NCBI RefSeq assembly: GCF_044197065.1
Contig: NZ_JBIQOI010000002.1
Location: forward strand, 620,001 to 684,000
DNA from: Kluyvera ascorbata_C
GTDB taxonomy: Bacteria; Pseudomonadota; Gammaproteobacteria; Enterobacterales; Enterobacteriaceae
Direction of reading: 5' to 3'
Length of the DNA: 64,000 nt
Shown here: one piece after another, positions 31,232 through 40,385 of the stretch
Layout: each line of letters opens with the position of its first letter
Position numbering within the stretch: the stretch's first letter is position 1
Notes under the pieces: generated by a model
What the model was told of the DNA's origin: nothing
The model's input: only the letters and a program-made list of their open reading frames with translations
Database searches by the model: none
Made by a program: the position numbers and the translations under genes

Positions 31232-31813
31232 TCAGGCCGCTAGCCAGCGTTGCCCTTCCGTCTTCATTCTGGTTTCCAGTTCACTGCTGCGGGTAGCAAA
31301 AACGCGGCTCAGTGGGAAACCGCTCTTTTCCAGCAAATAAGCCAGCGGCGCATATTCGCGAGGATAACGGGCTACCACGCCTGGCTCTATCTCCACCCAA
31401 CCCTGCGGGAAGGTGAAGGTGCCCATGTCGTAAATGCTCTGGCGATGAAACAGCTTCCAGACGCCATCACGTTTTTCCGCCAGATCGAAAAAGCGGTTAT
31501 GACATTCGCAGCCGATATTCAGTTTGACGTTCTCGGCAATAATCACCGCGTTGGTCTCCAGAGTGGCTTTGGTTCCTTCGGCATTGAAGGTAATGCGGGG
31601 TAAGGTAATAAGATGCTTGGTACGTAAATCTGATGCCCCCATACGCATCGAGCCATCGACAAAATCACTCGCCAGCCCTTCAAACCAGGTGATCTCAATG
31701 GTGCCGTCCGGATGGAAAAGATTCCGTAGCTGCGTCCACTCGCCAAGATCGCGGTGGATCCATCCGTTGACCAGGTCGTTAAGCTGTTGGCGATCGTTAT
31801 TTTGCGTTTGCAT
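31232..31813 (-). CDS. SnoaL/NTF2-like family protein
   Basis: This protein is about 193 aa from ATG 31813 (MQTQNNDRQQL), preceded by GGAG at seven bases; the frame is open 14 codons further up without a ribosome site. The alpha+beta-barrel NTF2/SnoaL pattern is visible in 'LNDLVNGWIHRDLGEWTQLRNLFHPDGTIEITWFEGLASDFVDGS', 'KHLITLPRITFNAEGTKATLETNAVII' and 'DGVWKLFHRQSIYDMGTFTF'. Members are small-molecule isomerases, hydratases or cyclases or simple binders. It is divergent from a LysR regulator that probably controls it. Substrate unknown. Confidence 0.75.
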   Translation of the reverse strand: MQTQNNDRQQLNDLVNGWIHRDLGEWTQLRNLFHPDGTIEITWFEGLASDFVDGSMRMGASDLRTKHLITLPRITFNAEGTKATLETNAVIIAENVKLNIGCECHNRFFDLAEKRDGVWKLFHRQSIYDMGTFTFPQGWVEIEPGVVARYPREYAPLAYLLEKSGFPLSRVFATRSSELETRMKTEGQRWLAA

Positions 31814-31892
31814 GAAGGTATCTCCAGTAAGGTGGTGGGATGAGTGTGCTGGCAAGCGAGATGCAATTCAAATATATTGATATTACCGATCC

Positions 31893-31907
31893 ATCATTAT
31901 TAATGAT
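31893..31907. promoter_or_regulatory. LysR-type T-N11-A box in the divergent promoter
   Basis: ATCATTATTAATGAT is a near-perfect dyad containing T-N11-A. It sits in the 107-nt gap between the SnoaL-like gene and the LysR gene, the usual location of a LysR-type recognition site. Confidence 0.5.
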
Positions 31908-31920
31908 TAATAAAATCACT

Positions 31921-32805
31921 ATGGAACTCCGTCACCTCCGCTATTTTCTGGCCGTTGCCGAAGAGGGCCATTTTGGCCGCGCCGCTGAGCGACTCAACAT
32001 CGTGCAACCTGCGCTCAGTATGCAAATTAAAGCACTGGAATCAGAACTGGGTGGCGCATTATTTCTCCGCACCAGCCGCCGCGTTGAACTCACCGAAGCC
32101 GGACGGCTCATGTTGACGGAGGCCCGACGAACGCTCGAGCAGGCGGAACATACCCGCGATGCCGTTGAACGCGCGCTGCGCGGTGAGACCGGGCGAGTGC
32201 GGGTCGGTTTTGCCGGTAACGCCATTTTTAGCGGCAAGATGACGACCGATCTCCGCGAGTTTCGTCATGCTTATCCGGATGTGGAGCTGTTAATAGAAGA
32301 AGCCGCTCCTCAGCAACAGATTGAGGCCATTCTGGCGGGCCAACTTGATATAGGCTATGCGCCCGACAGCAGCAAAACCACTGAACCGGGTATTCTGGCG
32401 CAGCAAATCGGACGCTGGGCGTTTCTCGTCGCACTACCCGAGGATCATCCGCTGGCCGCCAATGAGAGCATCACGCCTGGCATGCTTGCCGGGCACGCGC
32501 TGATTCTGTACGAAGCACATGATGCTCATGAACGACTGTTTACAGGGCTACAGCAAATGCTGGGTGAACAGCTACATATTGCTCAGCGTTCCAGCAGTAC
32601 GCTAAGCGTCCTGGCTATTGCGGCGGCCGGATTAGGTATCGCATTAATTCCAGAGCCCTTACAGCAGGTGCAGATCCCCGGTCTGGTTTATCGCCGTCTG
32701 GAAGACATTGCGCTCAGCGCGAATCTGATGTTGATCTATCGCGAGCAGGAGTCGAGCGAGGCGGTGAGAGCGTTCAGGCAGCATGCAATCCGTTTGCCTG
32801 ATTAA
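31921..32805 (+). CDS. LysR-family transcriptional regulator
   Basis: This 294-aa regulator starts at ATG 31921 (MELRHLRYFLAVAEEGHFGRAAERLNIVQPALS), the canonical LysR N-terminus; 27 in-frame codons upstream cross the promoter and are not part of it. The winged HTH covers residues 1-60. The effector domain starts near residue 92 ('GRVRVGFAGNAIFSGKMTTDLREF') and ends with 'AAAGLGIALIPEPLQQV'. It resembles the CatR/BenM-like branch that binds aromatic or small organic acids. It is divergent from the SnoaL-like gene across a 107-nt region with a T-N11-A box, and ends at a bidirectional terminator. Confidence 0.9.
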   Translation: MELRHLRYFLAVAEEGHFGRAAERLNIVQPALSMQIKALESELGGALFLRTSRRVELTEAGRLMLTEARRTLEQAEHTRDAVERALRGETGRVRVGFAGNAIFSGKMTTDLREFRHAYPDVELLIEEAAPQQQIEAILAGQLDIGYAPDSSKTTEPGILAQQIGRWAFLVALPEDHPLAANESITPGMLAGHALILYEAHDAHERLFTGLQQMLGEQLHIAQRSSSTLSVLAIAAAGLGIALIPEPLQQVQIPGLVYRRLEDIALSANLMLIYREQESSEAVRAFRQHAIRLPD

Positions 32806-32806
32806 A

Positions 32807-32834
32807 ACCTGGATGCCGAGGTCTGCATCCAGGT
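32807..32834. terminator. Bidirectional terminator
   Basis: ACCTGGATGC/GCATCCAGGT forms a perfect 10-bp stem with an 8-nt loop, followed on the plus strand after five bases by TTTTT. It separates the convergent LysR and autotransporter genes. Confidence 0.8.
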
Positions 32835-32842
32835 GCCGGTTT

Positions 32843-35800
32843 TTATTTAAAAGTATATTTCATGCCCAGAATGGCTTGAGTATCGCTATAGCCTTTGCTT
32901 CCTATCTGTTCTGCCACGTTGCCCCACACATGAAGATTTCGGTTTAGCTGGCCTTCTATGCCGAGCTTCAGTTCTCCGAGATTGCGCGCCCCCTGAATGT
33001 GGCTGCTCACCCCGTTCATGGCGACACCATAGCTGCGCGAATTGTGGATCCAGTTTGCCTCGACAAACGGCTGGAACTCCCGGGTTTTACCGTCATCAAT
33101 CGCATTGTGCCCTTTGATATACGTTCTGATGCCCAAACGCGTCTCCACGTTGTCGCCGCCCTTGCCTTTGACGCGCGTTCCGTTCTCTTCGGTATGCGTA
33201 TCCGCCTGCACGCCCATCCAGGTGACCTGGGCTTTTGGCTGTAGCCAGTAGGTAGAACGCCCATCTTTACGATGCCCCAGCAGGAAGCTGTATCCCCCTT
33301 CCACTGACGCCGTGAAGCCATCGGAATTATATTTTTCACTGGCAAGTCCCTCACCGGACACGGTGTTCTTGAACCAGTTATACATCACCCAGCTGTCGAG
33401 ATAACTGCCGGTTTTATCCTCTTCGTTGGCATACCATGTACCGTACAGCCCCAGACTGTAGCCCGTGACATGGCCACGCGAACGATAGTGGCTGACGTTC
33501 GACTCCGTATTGCTCTGGCTGTTGCCATAGCCCGCCATCACGCCAAGATGCCAGCGATCCAGACCATCATGGCTCCACTGAGCGATGTCGCCGCCAAGCT
33601 GTGCAACATAGCGGTTGGTTTGCGTCTGGAGTTGCTCCTGTGCCGTATCAAAACGGGTATGCCCACCAACCTGGCGCAGCCACAGGCTGGTCACCTTCTC
33701 TTCCCCCGTCAGCAGGTCGGTATACTGCGTATCGCCAAGGCGGTCGTGTAACCGGAGGTTGAACATGGTGTTGGCCGCCATCAGGTTCGCCAGGTAAGAA
33801 CCTATTTCCGGGCGATAAACCGACGGTCCATCCGGGTCTGCTGGTGATACGGTGTTCGTCAGATACCAGTTAGACTGGCTGCTGTTTGTCCCATTGCCGC
33901 GACCGAGGGAGTATTCATAGCTACCCGCCACGATACGGCCGGACTGGACAAATTCACCGTCCGAACGCCCGCCGACCTCTATGACTTCAATGCCGTTGAG
34001 GGTCTTATCACCGCTGCCGCCAGCATTGTTCACCACCACGGTGGTGGTACCAGAGGTATCGCCCGCCACCACCAGCTTATCCGTTGGTGAGCTGTCATTA
34101 CCCAATCGAGTATTGATCTCCAGCGTGCTATTTGCGCCTTTGTAGCTATTATCCACCGTCAGCGTATTAAAACTTGCCGCGCCGCGGAGGTCTAAATAAG
34201 CACCGTTGGCTATCAGGTCGGTGATGTTGCTATCGGCTTTCATTTGCCAGACGGAGTTATCGAGTGTCACCGTTGATGTTGCATCAGAGGAGTAATCGGT
34301 GACGATCGCATTGACCAGCCAGGAATTCGTTGCGTCGAGCGCAGTATTCGCCGCCGTAAAGTTTGCCAACATCTGGCCATTACCGATAGCGGTGGCGTTA
34401 TCCAGAATAAACTGGCTCTTTTGCGAGTTGCTATCGCTCCAGGTATAAAACAACGCATTATTGTCAGTGGAAATAGTACTGTTGGCGAAATGGATCAGCC
34501 CATTGCGTTCGATACCGACCAATGAGTGCTCTGATGAATTTCCGGAAACCTGCATACCAGAAATCAGCATACTTCCGCCATCTTTTGCCAGTAAGCCGTA
34601 GCGACCATTACCGTCAACATCCAGGATGTGAGCGCCGTCCCCCTGAATAGCAATCTTCCCGCCTTCCGAGAGTACGCCGTAAGAGCCATTGTTCTTCGCC
34701 TCAATGTTCATCCCTATCACATTCAGCGTCGCGACCTCATTGGTCGTGCTTTCAGAATCAACGGCAAACAGACCCGCGCCCTCGTTATATTGCGTACCGT
34801 GGTTATCATTGTCGTTGGCTTTCAGCTGGTTATTGCCGCTATGGCTGACAATATTAATCAGGCCGCCGTCCGCCACTTTCACACCGGCATCCGGGCTACC
34901 GTCGACCAGCACATCCATATCGGTAATCGCTAACTGCGAGCGGAAACCATCAAAAATACCGTTAACGTTGATGCCAACCCCGGCACGATTACCGGTATCC
35001 CCCTTTTGATTGCCTGAGACGGTTAAGGTATTGCCGCTGTCGCTCGAGACCGACATTTTCCCACCACCGGCAACATCAATGCCGTAGCCACCATTATCCT
35101 TAATGGTGATTTCCATATTGTTGATTTCGATGACCGCAGGTATTTCTGACGTAGCGCCTGCTATCAATCCTTCAATCGCGATACCCGCGTCATAGGTATC
35201 GTCCGCGGTGGATTTATTACCGATAAGGTTCAGAGTGTGAGAGCCATCGCCGATGATAGAAATAATGCCGCCGTCGCGCGCATACAGACCGTAAAGGCCA
35301 TTGTCATTCGCCTCAACATTCATGTTTCTGATGATAATGGCGGCCTGATTTTCTGGGGTATCCGCAGACACGCCGTGAGCCAGCAGCCCGGCGCCGTATG
35401 TCCAGTCGTCCGGGGTGCTGGCTGCATAGCGACGGTTCTCATTTGCCGTTAACGTATTGTTTCCCGATGTACTTTCAATATGAATAATGCCGCTGTTCGC
35501 CGCCACAACGCCTTCCAGCTCATTATCATTGGCAATGATATCCATGTCGGTAATAACAATCGTCGAGACCTGTTTTGAGGCACTGTCAGCACCTTTGGCG
35601 TGGATACCTTTACCTAAGTCCTGTCCATGATCGGTGGCCATTCGGGTGTTATAAACTTCCAGAGTATGCGTACCCTGAGTGCTGCTGATATTGAGCAACC
35701 CGCCGTCGCGAGCGGCAATGCCCTGATAGGCCTGATCGTCGACCCTGATATTCATGTCCTGGATATTGATAACCGAACGGGTTCCGTCGGAAGAAGAGCG

Positions 35801-36736
35801 ATCTGCTACAATACCGTTCCCCATGTTGCCATCGGCGCTATTGTTTTTCGCCACGTTCAACTGGTTATTATGGGTTCCCACAATGTCGACGGTCCCGCCT
35901 TCGGTAGCGCGTATCCCGTAGGAATCGTTACCTTCAACCTTCAGGTTCATGCCCATAATATTGAGCGATGATTGTCCTTTCACGACGACACCACCATCTC
36001 TGCCCTTTCCATTATCGGTTACCTGGAGATATTGTCGGCCATCACCCGAGATATCCATATTACCGCCGGACAATAGCATGATCCCCGCGACTCCATTGCC
36101 GGTCACCTCGATGTTCATATTAGTGAGACTAATTAGCGCATTGTTTTCCGACCATATTCCGCCCCCCCAGTTGTCAGCGGTATTGTTATCATTGACGTAG
36201 AGGTAGGAAGAATTATCATTTTTACCCGTAATACTCATCGCGCTGTCATCCGAAAAAGCAAACATGCCTTTTTTTTCGTTATTATTAAAAGTTAATTTAC
36301 CCGCGTCGGTGATCGTTATTACCCCTCCAGTATCGGCCCGGATACCGTTATCCACGTTGCCATTAGCACTGATATTCATACCATTGACGGTCAAGTCGGC
36401 CCCAGACTCGACCAGAATGCCTTCCCAACCATTATCGCTCGCCGAGAATACACTGTCGGTGTTTGTGTTATTTATCGTTACCGATGCACTATTGGATAAG
36501 AACATACCGCTAAAATTATTGCTGACATCAATGTTGCTGGCGGAATTTATTATTGCGATTAAACTACCATCACCGCGTAAACCACTACCCGGTGAACCGG
36601 ATACGCCATTAATAACCCGATCGACATCCCAGTCATGCACCCCATCGGTTATAGTATACGTACTCTGTGCCCACGCATTATTCCCAACTATCGTTGTGAG
36701 TAGTATTTGTGATATTATTATATTATGAAATTTCAT
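32843..36736 (-). CDS. AIDA/pertactin-type autotransporter with repeated beta-helix passenger
   Basis: A 1297-aa type Va autotransporter. A signal peptide (NIIISQILLTTIVGNNAWA) is cleaved near residue 23. The passenger (to about 990) contains around nine degenerate repeats of 60-80 residues from about residue 115 to 730. Each has 'x-M-N/D-I/V-x-A/V-x-x-N' followed by 'G-I/L-x-A-x-x-G-G-x-I-x-I' and a 'G-x-H/N-T-L-x-V' strand, as expected for a right-handed beta-helix. A pertactin-like linker ('FNTLTVDNSYKGANSTLEIN') precedes the C-terminal barrel (about 1000-1297; 'TSLWLRQVGGHTRFDT', ending 'GMKYTFK'). GGGAGA precedes the start by eight bases. It is probably a surface adhesin; receptor unknown. 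Nearby minus-strand regulator at 37339 may control it. Confidence 0.9.
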   Translation of the reverse strand: MKFHNIIISQILLTTIVGNNAWAQSTYTITDGVHDWDVDRVINGVSGSPGSGLRGDGSLIAIINSASNIDVSNNFSGMFLSNSASVTINNTNTDSVFSASDNGWEGILVESGADLTVNGMNISANGNVDNGIRADTGGVITITDAGKLTFNNNEKKGMFAFSDDSAMSITGKNDNSSYLYVNDNNTADNWGGGIWSENNALISLTNMNIEVTGNGVAGIMLLSGGNMDISGDGRQYLQVTDNGKGRDGGVVVKGQSSLNIMGMNLKVEGNDSYGIRATEGGTVDIVGTHNNQLNVAKNNSADGNMGNGIVADRSSSDGTRSVINIQDMNIRVDDQAYQGIAARDGGLLNISSTQGTHTLEVYNTRMATDHGQDLGKGIHAKGADSASKQVSTIVITDMDIIANDNELEGVVAANSGIIHIESTSGNNTLTANENRRYAASTPDDWTYGAGLLAHGVSADTPENQAAIIIRNMNVEANDNGLYGLYARDGGIISIIGDGSHTLNLIGNKSTADDTYDAGIAIEGLIAGATSEIPAVIEINNMEITIKDNGGYGIDVAGGGKMSVSSDSGNTLTVSGNQKGDTGNRAGVGINVNGIFDGFRSQLAITDMDVLVDGSPDAGVKVADGGLINIVSHSGNNQLKANDNDNHGTQYNEGAGLFAVDSESTTNEVATLNVIGMNIEAKNNGSYGVLSEGGKIAIQGDGAHILDVDGNGRYGLLAKDGGSMLISGMQVSGNSSEHSLVGIERNGLIHFANSTISTDNNALFYTWSDSNSQKSQFILDNATAIGNGQMLANFTAANTALDATNSWLVNAIVTDYSSDATSTVTLDNSVWQMKADSNITDLIANGAYLDLRGAASFNTLTVDNSYKGANSTLEINTRLGNDSSPTDKLVVAGDTSGTTTVVVNNAGGSGDKTLNGIEVIEVGGRSDGEFVQSGRIVAGSYEYSLGRGNGTNSSQSNWYLTNTVSPADPDGPSVYRPEIGSYLANLMAANTMFNLRLHDRLGDTQYTDLLTGEEKVTSLWLRQVGGHTRFDTAQEQLQTQTNRYVAQLGGDIAQWSHDGLDRWHLGVMAGYGNSQSNTESNVSHYRSRGHVTGYSLGLYGTWYANEEDKTGSYLDSWVMYNWFKNTVSGEGLASEKYNSDGFTASVEGGYSFLLGHRKDGRSTYWLQPKAQVTWMGVQADTHTEENGTRVKGKGGDNVETRLGIRTYIKGHNAIDDGKTREFQPFVEANWIHNSRSYGVAMNGVSSHIQGARNLGELKLGIEGQLNRNLHVWGNVAEQIGSKGYSDTQAILGMKYTFK

Positions 36737-37338
36737 ACATTATGTCTCCCTACATATGCTATCGGATGGTTTGATTCGAAAAGCGGCCTGCTTATTCGTA
36801 AAGCATGGGCAATAAATCGCAGACAATGGCGTTGGTTAACAGACGCAGAAACCAGTCAATTTATTATTCAGTGGCAATCCATAACCATCTTTATTAAAAA
36901 GTATCATTTCCTCTATTTAAGAGTTGAACATTTAACAAATTGTTTCCAATAGATTTTTTAACAACACGTCAAAAGAATCGATAGATAAAATCTATAATTG
37001 GTAAAAATCTTAATGTTACAGCCAATCAATCAAAAACATGATCATGTAACAACGCTAATCAATTAGCACCCATAAAAGCCATGTTCTTCTTGTTTAACGC
37101 ATTAAAATAAAAAAATGAATAGCCTTTCTTATGTATTAGGCAGATCAACATTGCTGTTCAACTCTTAACTCTGCGGAACTATTTGAACCACGATGATTGC
37201 ACTATCAATGCAATAAATAGAATAAAAGAAGACAATTTGATAAATATCAAAAATGATTCTTTCCAGTAAAATAAGAATATTACCACTATCTCCTGACGAC
37301 GCGATATATACGCTGAGACTAGCACTAGTTAAAAATGA
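36737..37338. other. AT-rich intergenic region upstream of the autotransporter
   Basis: About 600 nt of visibly AT-rich DNA with no supportable gene. It must contain the leftward autotransporter promoter and could be an H-NS-type silenced region. The short ORF across its left end overlaps the autotransporter start and lacks a ribosome site. Confidence 0.45.
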
Positions 37339-37980
37339 CTATCGTGATGACACTACTGGGTAGGACAACAAAAAGAGTGTATTGACATCAGCGCCCATTT
37401 TCTTTTCTACGCGCTGTTTTGCAGAGTAGATTCTGCGGATATTAACATTCAGCGTATCAGCCAACCCGTGACAACTTCGGCCTGCAATAAGCGTTTTGAG
37501 TACCAGAAACTCTAACGCAGAGAGCGCATCACCTCTATTAAAGGCACCACGTTGATACATCATTTTTTTCTTTAAAAGATCACAGGCATTAATAACATTA
37601 ACGTCATGATAAATAGCTAAAAACAATTCTTTTTTATACTTAAGCCAGTAGTTTGCTAATGGTCTGAGGTATTTATCGCAGACAATGATTACCTTTAAAT
37701 TTTTATCCACAAGAAAATCTACCCATCGCTCATCGATAAAAAAACGTAGGTAGCTGATAGAAAAGTCAATAAATACAAACCCAGAACACTGTTTTCTATC
37801 ATTAGAATCTAACAGCCCTTCCATTACGCCCAATGAAAAATAAGGGCTGGATTTAGGCCAGGCACGAAAACACTCATCCTGACAGAACACCCTGTTCCGT
37901 ACATCATCAGTTGTCGCTTCTGGTTTTAAAGCACAATTCATACAGTTGATTCTTTCACAATCAATACTCAGCAACATCAT
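37339..37980 (-). CDS. LuxR-type HTH regulator with N-terminal zinc-finger-like Cys cluster
   Basis: The protein is about 213 aa from ATG 37980 (or 37977); AAGGAAGG lies just upstream. The C-terminal 55 residues form a LuxR/FixJ HTH ('LSALEFLVLKTLIAGRSCHGLADTLNVNIRRIYSAKQRVEKKMGA'). The middle part ('GFVFIDFSISYLRFFIDERWVDFLVDKNLKVIIVCDKYL') has a receiver-like beta/alpha feel without clear phospho-acceptor residues. The N-terminus has Cys in 'CERINCMNCALKP' and 'NRVFCQDECFRAW', a C-x2-C...F-C-x3-C pattern like FCS/TRASH metal-binding fingers. The gene is AT-rich. It probably controls the neighbouring autotransporter; this is inferred from position. Confidence 0.75.
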   Translation of the reverse strand: MMLLSIDCERINCMNCALKPEATTDDVRNRVFCQDECFRAWPKSSPYFSLGVMEGLLDSNDRKQCSGFVFIDFSISYLRFFIDERWVDFLVDKNLKVIIVCDKYLRPLANYWLKYKKELFLAIYHDVNVINACDLLKKKMMYQRGAFNRGDALSALEFLVLKTLIAGRSCHGLADTLNVNIRRIYSAKQRVEKKMGADVNTLFLLSYPVVSSR

Positions 37981-38376
37981 CACCTTCCTTGGTTATAATT
38001 CAATACTTCCATCCTGATATAGGGCTGTCAACGAAATTTTAAAATCTATAATGAAATGAAAAGTCGGTAAAACTAATTTCTTATTTATCAGACGTTGAGT
38101 ATGGCAGACTAAGAAAGTACGTGGGATACAGGAGGCCAAATATATTTGCGTTCTGGCAAGGCTTGTTATCATTCAAAAATTAATCTAACGTTCGCGAATG
38201 ATATAAAGAGCATGATACTAGTTATCACGTTAATAATTTGGTGATTTAATTAAACGAGAGGAAAGTGAACGCTATTTTGAGTAAAAGCGTAAAGAAGTGT
38301 CCGGCAAAAAAAGATATAGCCGTCTAAATTACGGAGGGGTAAGCCTTAAAGCATTGGGTAAAGCGGCGGTGTTAAG
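37981..38376. other. Intergenic region between LuxR-type gene and T6SS terminator
   Basis: An AT-rich gap of about 400 nt with the leftward promoter of the LuxR-type gene. No gene or clear operator was seen. Confidence 0.4.
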
Positions 38377-38405
38377 TAAAAAGGGGTTACCTTCCGGTAA
38401 CCCCT
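38377..38405 (-). terminator. Terminator at the end of the T6SS gene cluster
   Basis: AGGGGTTACC/GGTAACCCCT forms a perfect 10-bp stem with loop TTCC, followed on the minus strand by five T. It lies about 40 nt after the last gene of the leftward T6SS transcript. Confidence 0.88.
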
Positions 38406-38446
38406 GAACTCTGAAACGTGCGTAGAACTATCCTGTAAATGGGATT

Positions 38447-38941
38447 TCATCCGGCCAGACAGTCAATCGTTCGAAAGAAGCACTCTTCCGTCAACATAAT
38501 ACGACGCTGTAAGTCCTGATGTTGACCGCGAATAAACCAGCCCTCATCCGGAGCCATTGTCAGCAAAAGTGTCTGCTTGCCAGCGGGCCGACCCGGCACA
38601 TCCACAATCAGCGTGGCGCATCCTTTTTCGCCGGGTTTGTACAACTGCTCCGGAATAATACAGACGCTCCGGTTCCCGTTTTGTAGCCGGATGGTGGCAA
38701 TCTCATAGCGTGACACACCGCTGTTAAGGCTGACGCCAAGCGTGCTGAGATCATTGAGGTATTTTGTTGCCAGAATAATGTCTATCCCGGCCCCTTCCAG
38801 CCATTCCTCAATTTGCCCCGACAGTTTATCCATTTGCTGGCAAAATGCCCGGATATCGGCCTCTACCGGCCCATCGTTTCGGGGGAACACCTTATTCTGC
38901 TGCATTTTCTTAAAAAAACGCTCTCTGGCTGACACATTCAC
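38447..38941 (-). CDS. T6SS-associated protein of unknown function
   Basis: This 164-aa soluble protein is the last gene of the leftward T6SS operon, 88 nt after the VasL-type gene and before the terminator. The N-terminal half is helical and charged ('ARERFFKKMQQNKVFPRNDGPVEADIRAFCQQMDKLSGQIEEWL'); the C-terminal half looks beta-rich ('SRYEIATIRLQNGNRSVCIIPEQLY', 'GCATLIVDVPGRPAGKQTLLLTMAPDEGWFIRG'). No signal peptide or membrane segment is visible. I do not recognise the family; by position it may be a chaperone or accessory factor of the apparatus, or an immunity-like protein. Confidence 0.7.
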   Translation of the reverse strand: MNVSARERFFKKMQQNKVFPRNDGPVEADIRAFCQQMDKLSGQIEEWLEGAGIDIILATKYLNDLSTLGVSLNSGVSRYEIATIRLQNGNRSVCIIPEQLYKPGEKGCATLIVDVPGRPAGKQTLLLTMAPDEGWFIRGQHQDLQRRIMLTEECFFRTIDCLAG

Positions 38942-39029
38942 TCCTGGTTTATCATTTCGTCAGCGTGATTAACGGGGTCCATTTTTTTCAACAACTGCCC
39001 CGGGCTTTCTCCACTGCGCATACGTCCCG

Positions 39030-40358
39030 TTATCTGTTTTCCAGCAATACATAGCGACTCAGTAACTGCCGCAGATGGCTACTGGTGGCGTCAGACAATC
39101 CCGGAGAGACCGGCTGCGTTTGTAACTGCCGAAGCTGCTCTTCCACCGGCGGCGTCTGGCTGAACGACTGCGTAATGGCAAACACCTGCGATTTGAGTTC
39201 ACTGACTGTCATGTATTTCCCACGCTTTTCATCCAGCGCGTTCAGTTGATTCGTCAGTTGTTGTAGCTGCATCATCCCCTGATGCCAGCCGCCGAGCGCT
39301 TCCACAGGAAGCGCGACGGCTTCACGCTGCTGCCTCCACTGGCGTGCAAGCTGTTGTACCGTAGGGTCTTCGGGTAACAGCGTCTGTAACTGTTGCATCA
39401 GCAGTTCCCCCCGACGGAGAGCGTAGTCCGGCGGCAACCGGGACAGGCGTTCCAGCTGTTGCCGCGTCCTCGAAATAACGTCCGGCGACAGGTTCTGCTG
39501 CCGCAGCGTCTGCAGTTGTACAGCGGTCAGCGGTTCAGGCGCCAGCGCCAGCGAGGCGTTCAGTTGTGCCACCAGCGGGTCAGGACGATGAAATGCCTGC
39601 CAGCCCCACAGTGCCGCACTACCCGCCGCCAGCGTCAACGCCATACCCGCCACAAACGCTTTCCAGGGGTGAGTCGGTACGATGATTTTCATCACTGGCT
39701 CTGGCTCCGGCTGCGCCACAAATATCCACTGGCGATGGACCTCAGGCATAACAACCGGGTCGGACTCGCCCGCGCTGGCGGCAGGGGGTAACGCGCCTGC
39801 AAAAGCGAGTGACATATCCTGCCGCCCGCCATTCCCGGCGCTTTCCAGCCTGACCGCCGCATTATGCAGTTGCGCACGCAGCGTCTCCGTCTGGCTGAGG
39901 TGTTTCAGCTCCAGACGCTGCAGTACCTCGCTAATATGCGTCAGGTGCTGCTCCGCCCGGTATAACTGACTGAGGTCGGCATATGTCAGCGTCAGCGTGC
40001 GCACGGTCTGCTGAAGGCGTTTGCTGAGCGCGCTGAGAATGTCCATTCGCGCAGGGACAGGTTGCGGCCACAGATTCCCCCACTGCCGGGAGACCAGCGC
40101 ATCCAGTATCGCCAGCCCTTCGTTCAGCCCGTACAGACCGGTCAGTTGTACACGGGCCAGCGTGTACCACGCCGCGGTCTGAAGCTCCACGCCATTATGC
40201 TCAAACAGCGACAGGCACAGTTTTTCTGCATACTGCCAGTTGACGTCCGGGCGCGCCGGATGGGTCAGCTTGTTCATTTCATCACGCAGAGCGGCGTAAT
40301 CTGCCAGCGTGCGCGGGTCACCGCCCGTTTTAAGATAACGTTCAGAGTGTGTGGTCAT
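39030..40358 (-). CDS. vasL: VasL-type (TssA-related) T6SS protein with ImpA N-terminal domain
   Basis: The 442-aa protein has an ImpA_N-type N-terminal domain ('RPDVNWQYAEKLCLSLFEHNGVELQTAAWYTLARVQLTGLYGLNEGLAILDALVSRQWGNLWPQ'). A single membrane helix follows near residue 235 (AFVAGMALTLAAGSAALWGW), then a helical C-terminal region ('YALRRGELLMQQLQTLLPEDPTVQQLARQWRQQ'). This is the VasL layout, a membrane-anchored relative of TssA distinct from the true TssA encoded at 44204. VasL-class proteins are thought to act with the sheath end or anchor at the distal membrane. It lies 27 nt after tssE. Confidence 0.82.
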   Translation of the reverse strand: MTTHSERYLKTGGDPRTLADYAALRDEMNKLTHPARPDVNWQYAEKLCLSLFEHNGVELQTAAWYTLARVQLTGLYGLNEGLAILDALVSRQWGNLWPQPVPARMDILSALSKRLQQTVRTLTLTYADLSQLYRAEQHLTHISEVLQRLELKHLSQTETLRAQLHNAAVRLESAGNGGRQDMSLAFAGALPPAASAGESDPVVMPEVHRQWIFVAQPEPEPVMKIIVPTHPWKAFVAGMALTLAAGSAALWGWQAFHRPDPLVAQLNASLALAPEPLTAVQLQTLRQQNLSPDVISRTRQQLERLSRLPPDYALRRGELLMQQLQTLLPEDPTVQQLARQWRQQREAVALPVEALGGWHQGMMQLQQLTNQLNALDEKRGKYMTVSELKSQVFAITQSFSQTPPVEEQLRQLQTQPVSPGLSDATSSHLRQLLSRYVLLENR

Positions 40359-40385
40359 CGTGGTAGGTTCATTCAGAATGGGAAA

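Noticed and set aside
31840..31920. LysR gene starting at ATG 31840
   Set aside because: It would span the divergent promoter and the T-N11-A box and overlap the ribosome site region of the SnoaL-like gene; the canonical LysR N-terminus starts at 31921.
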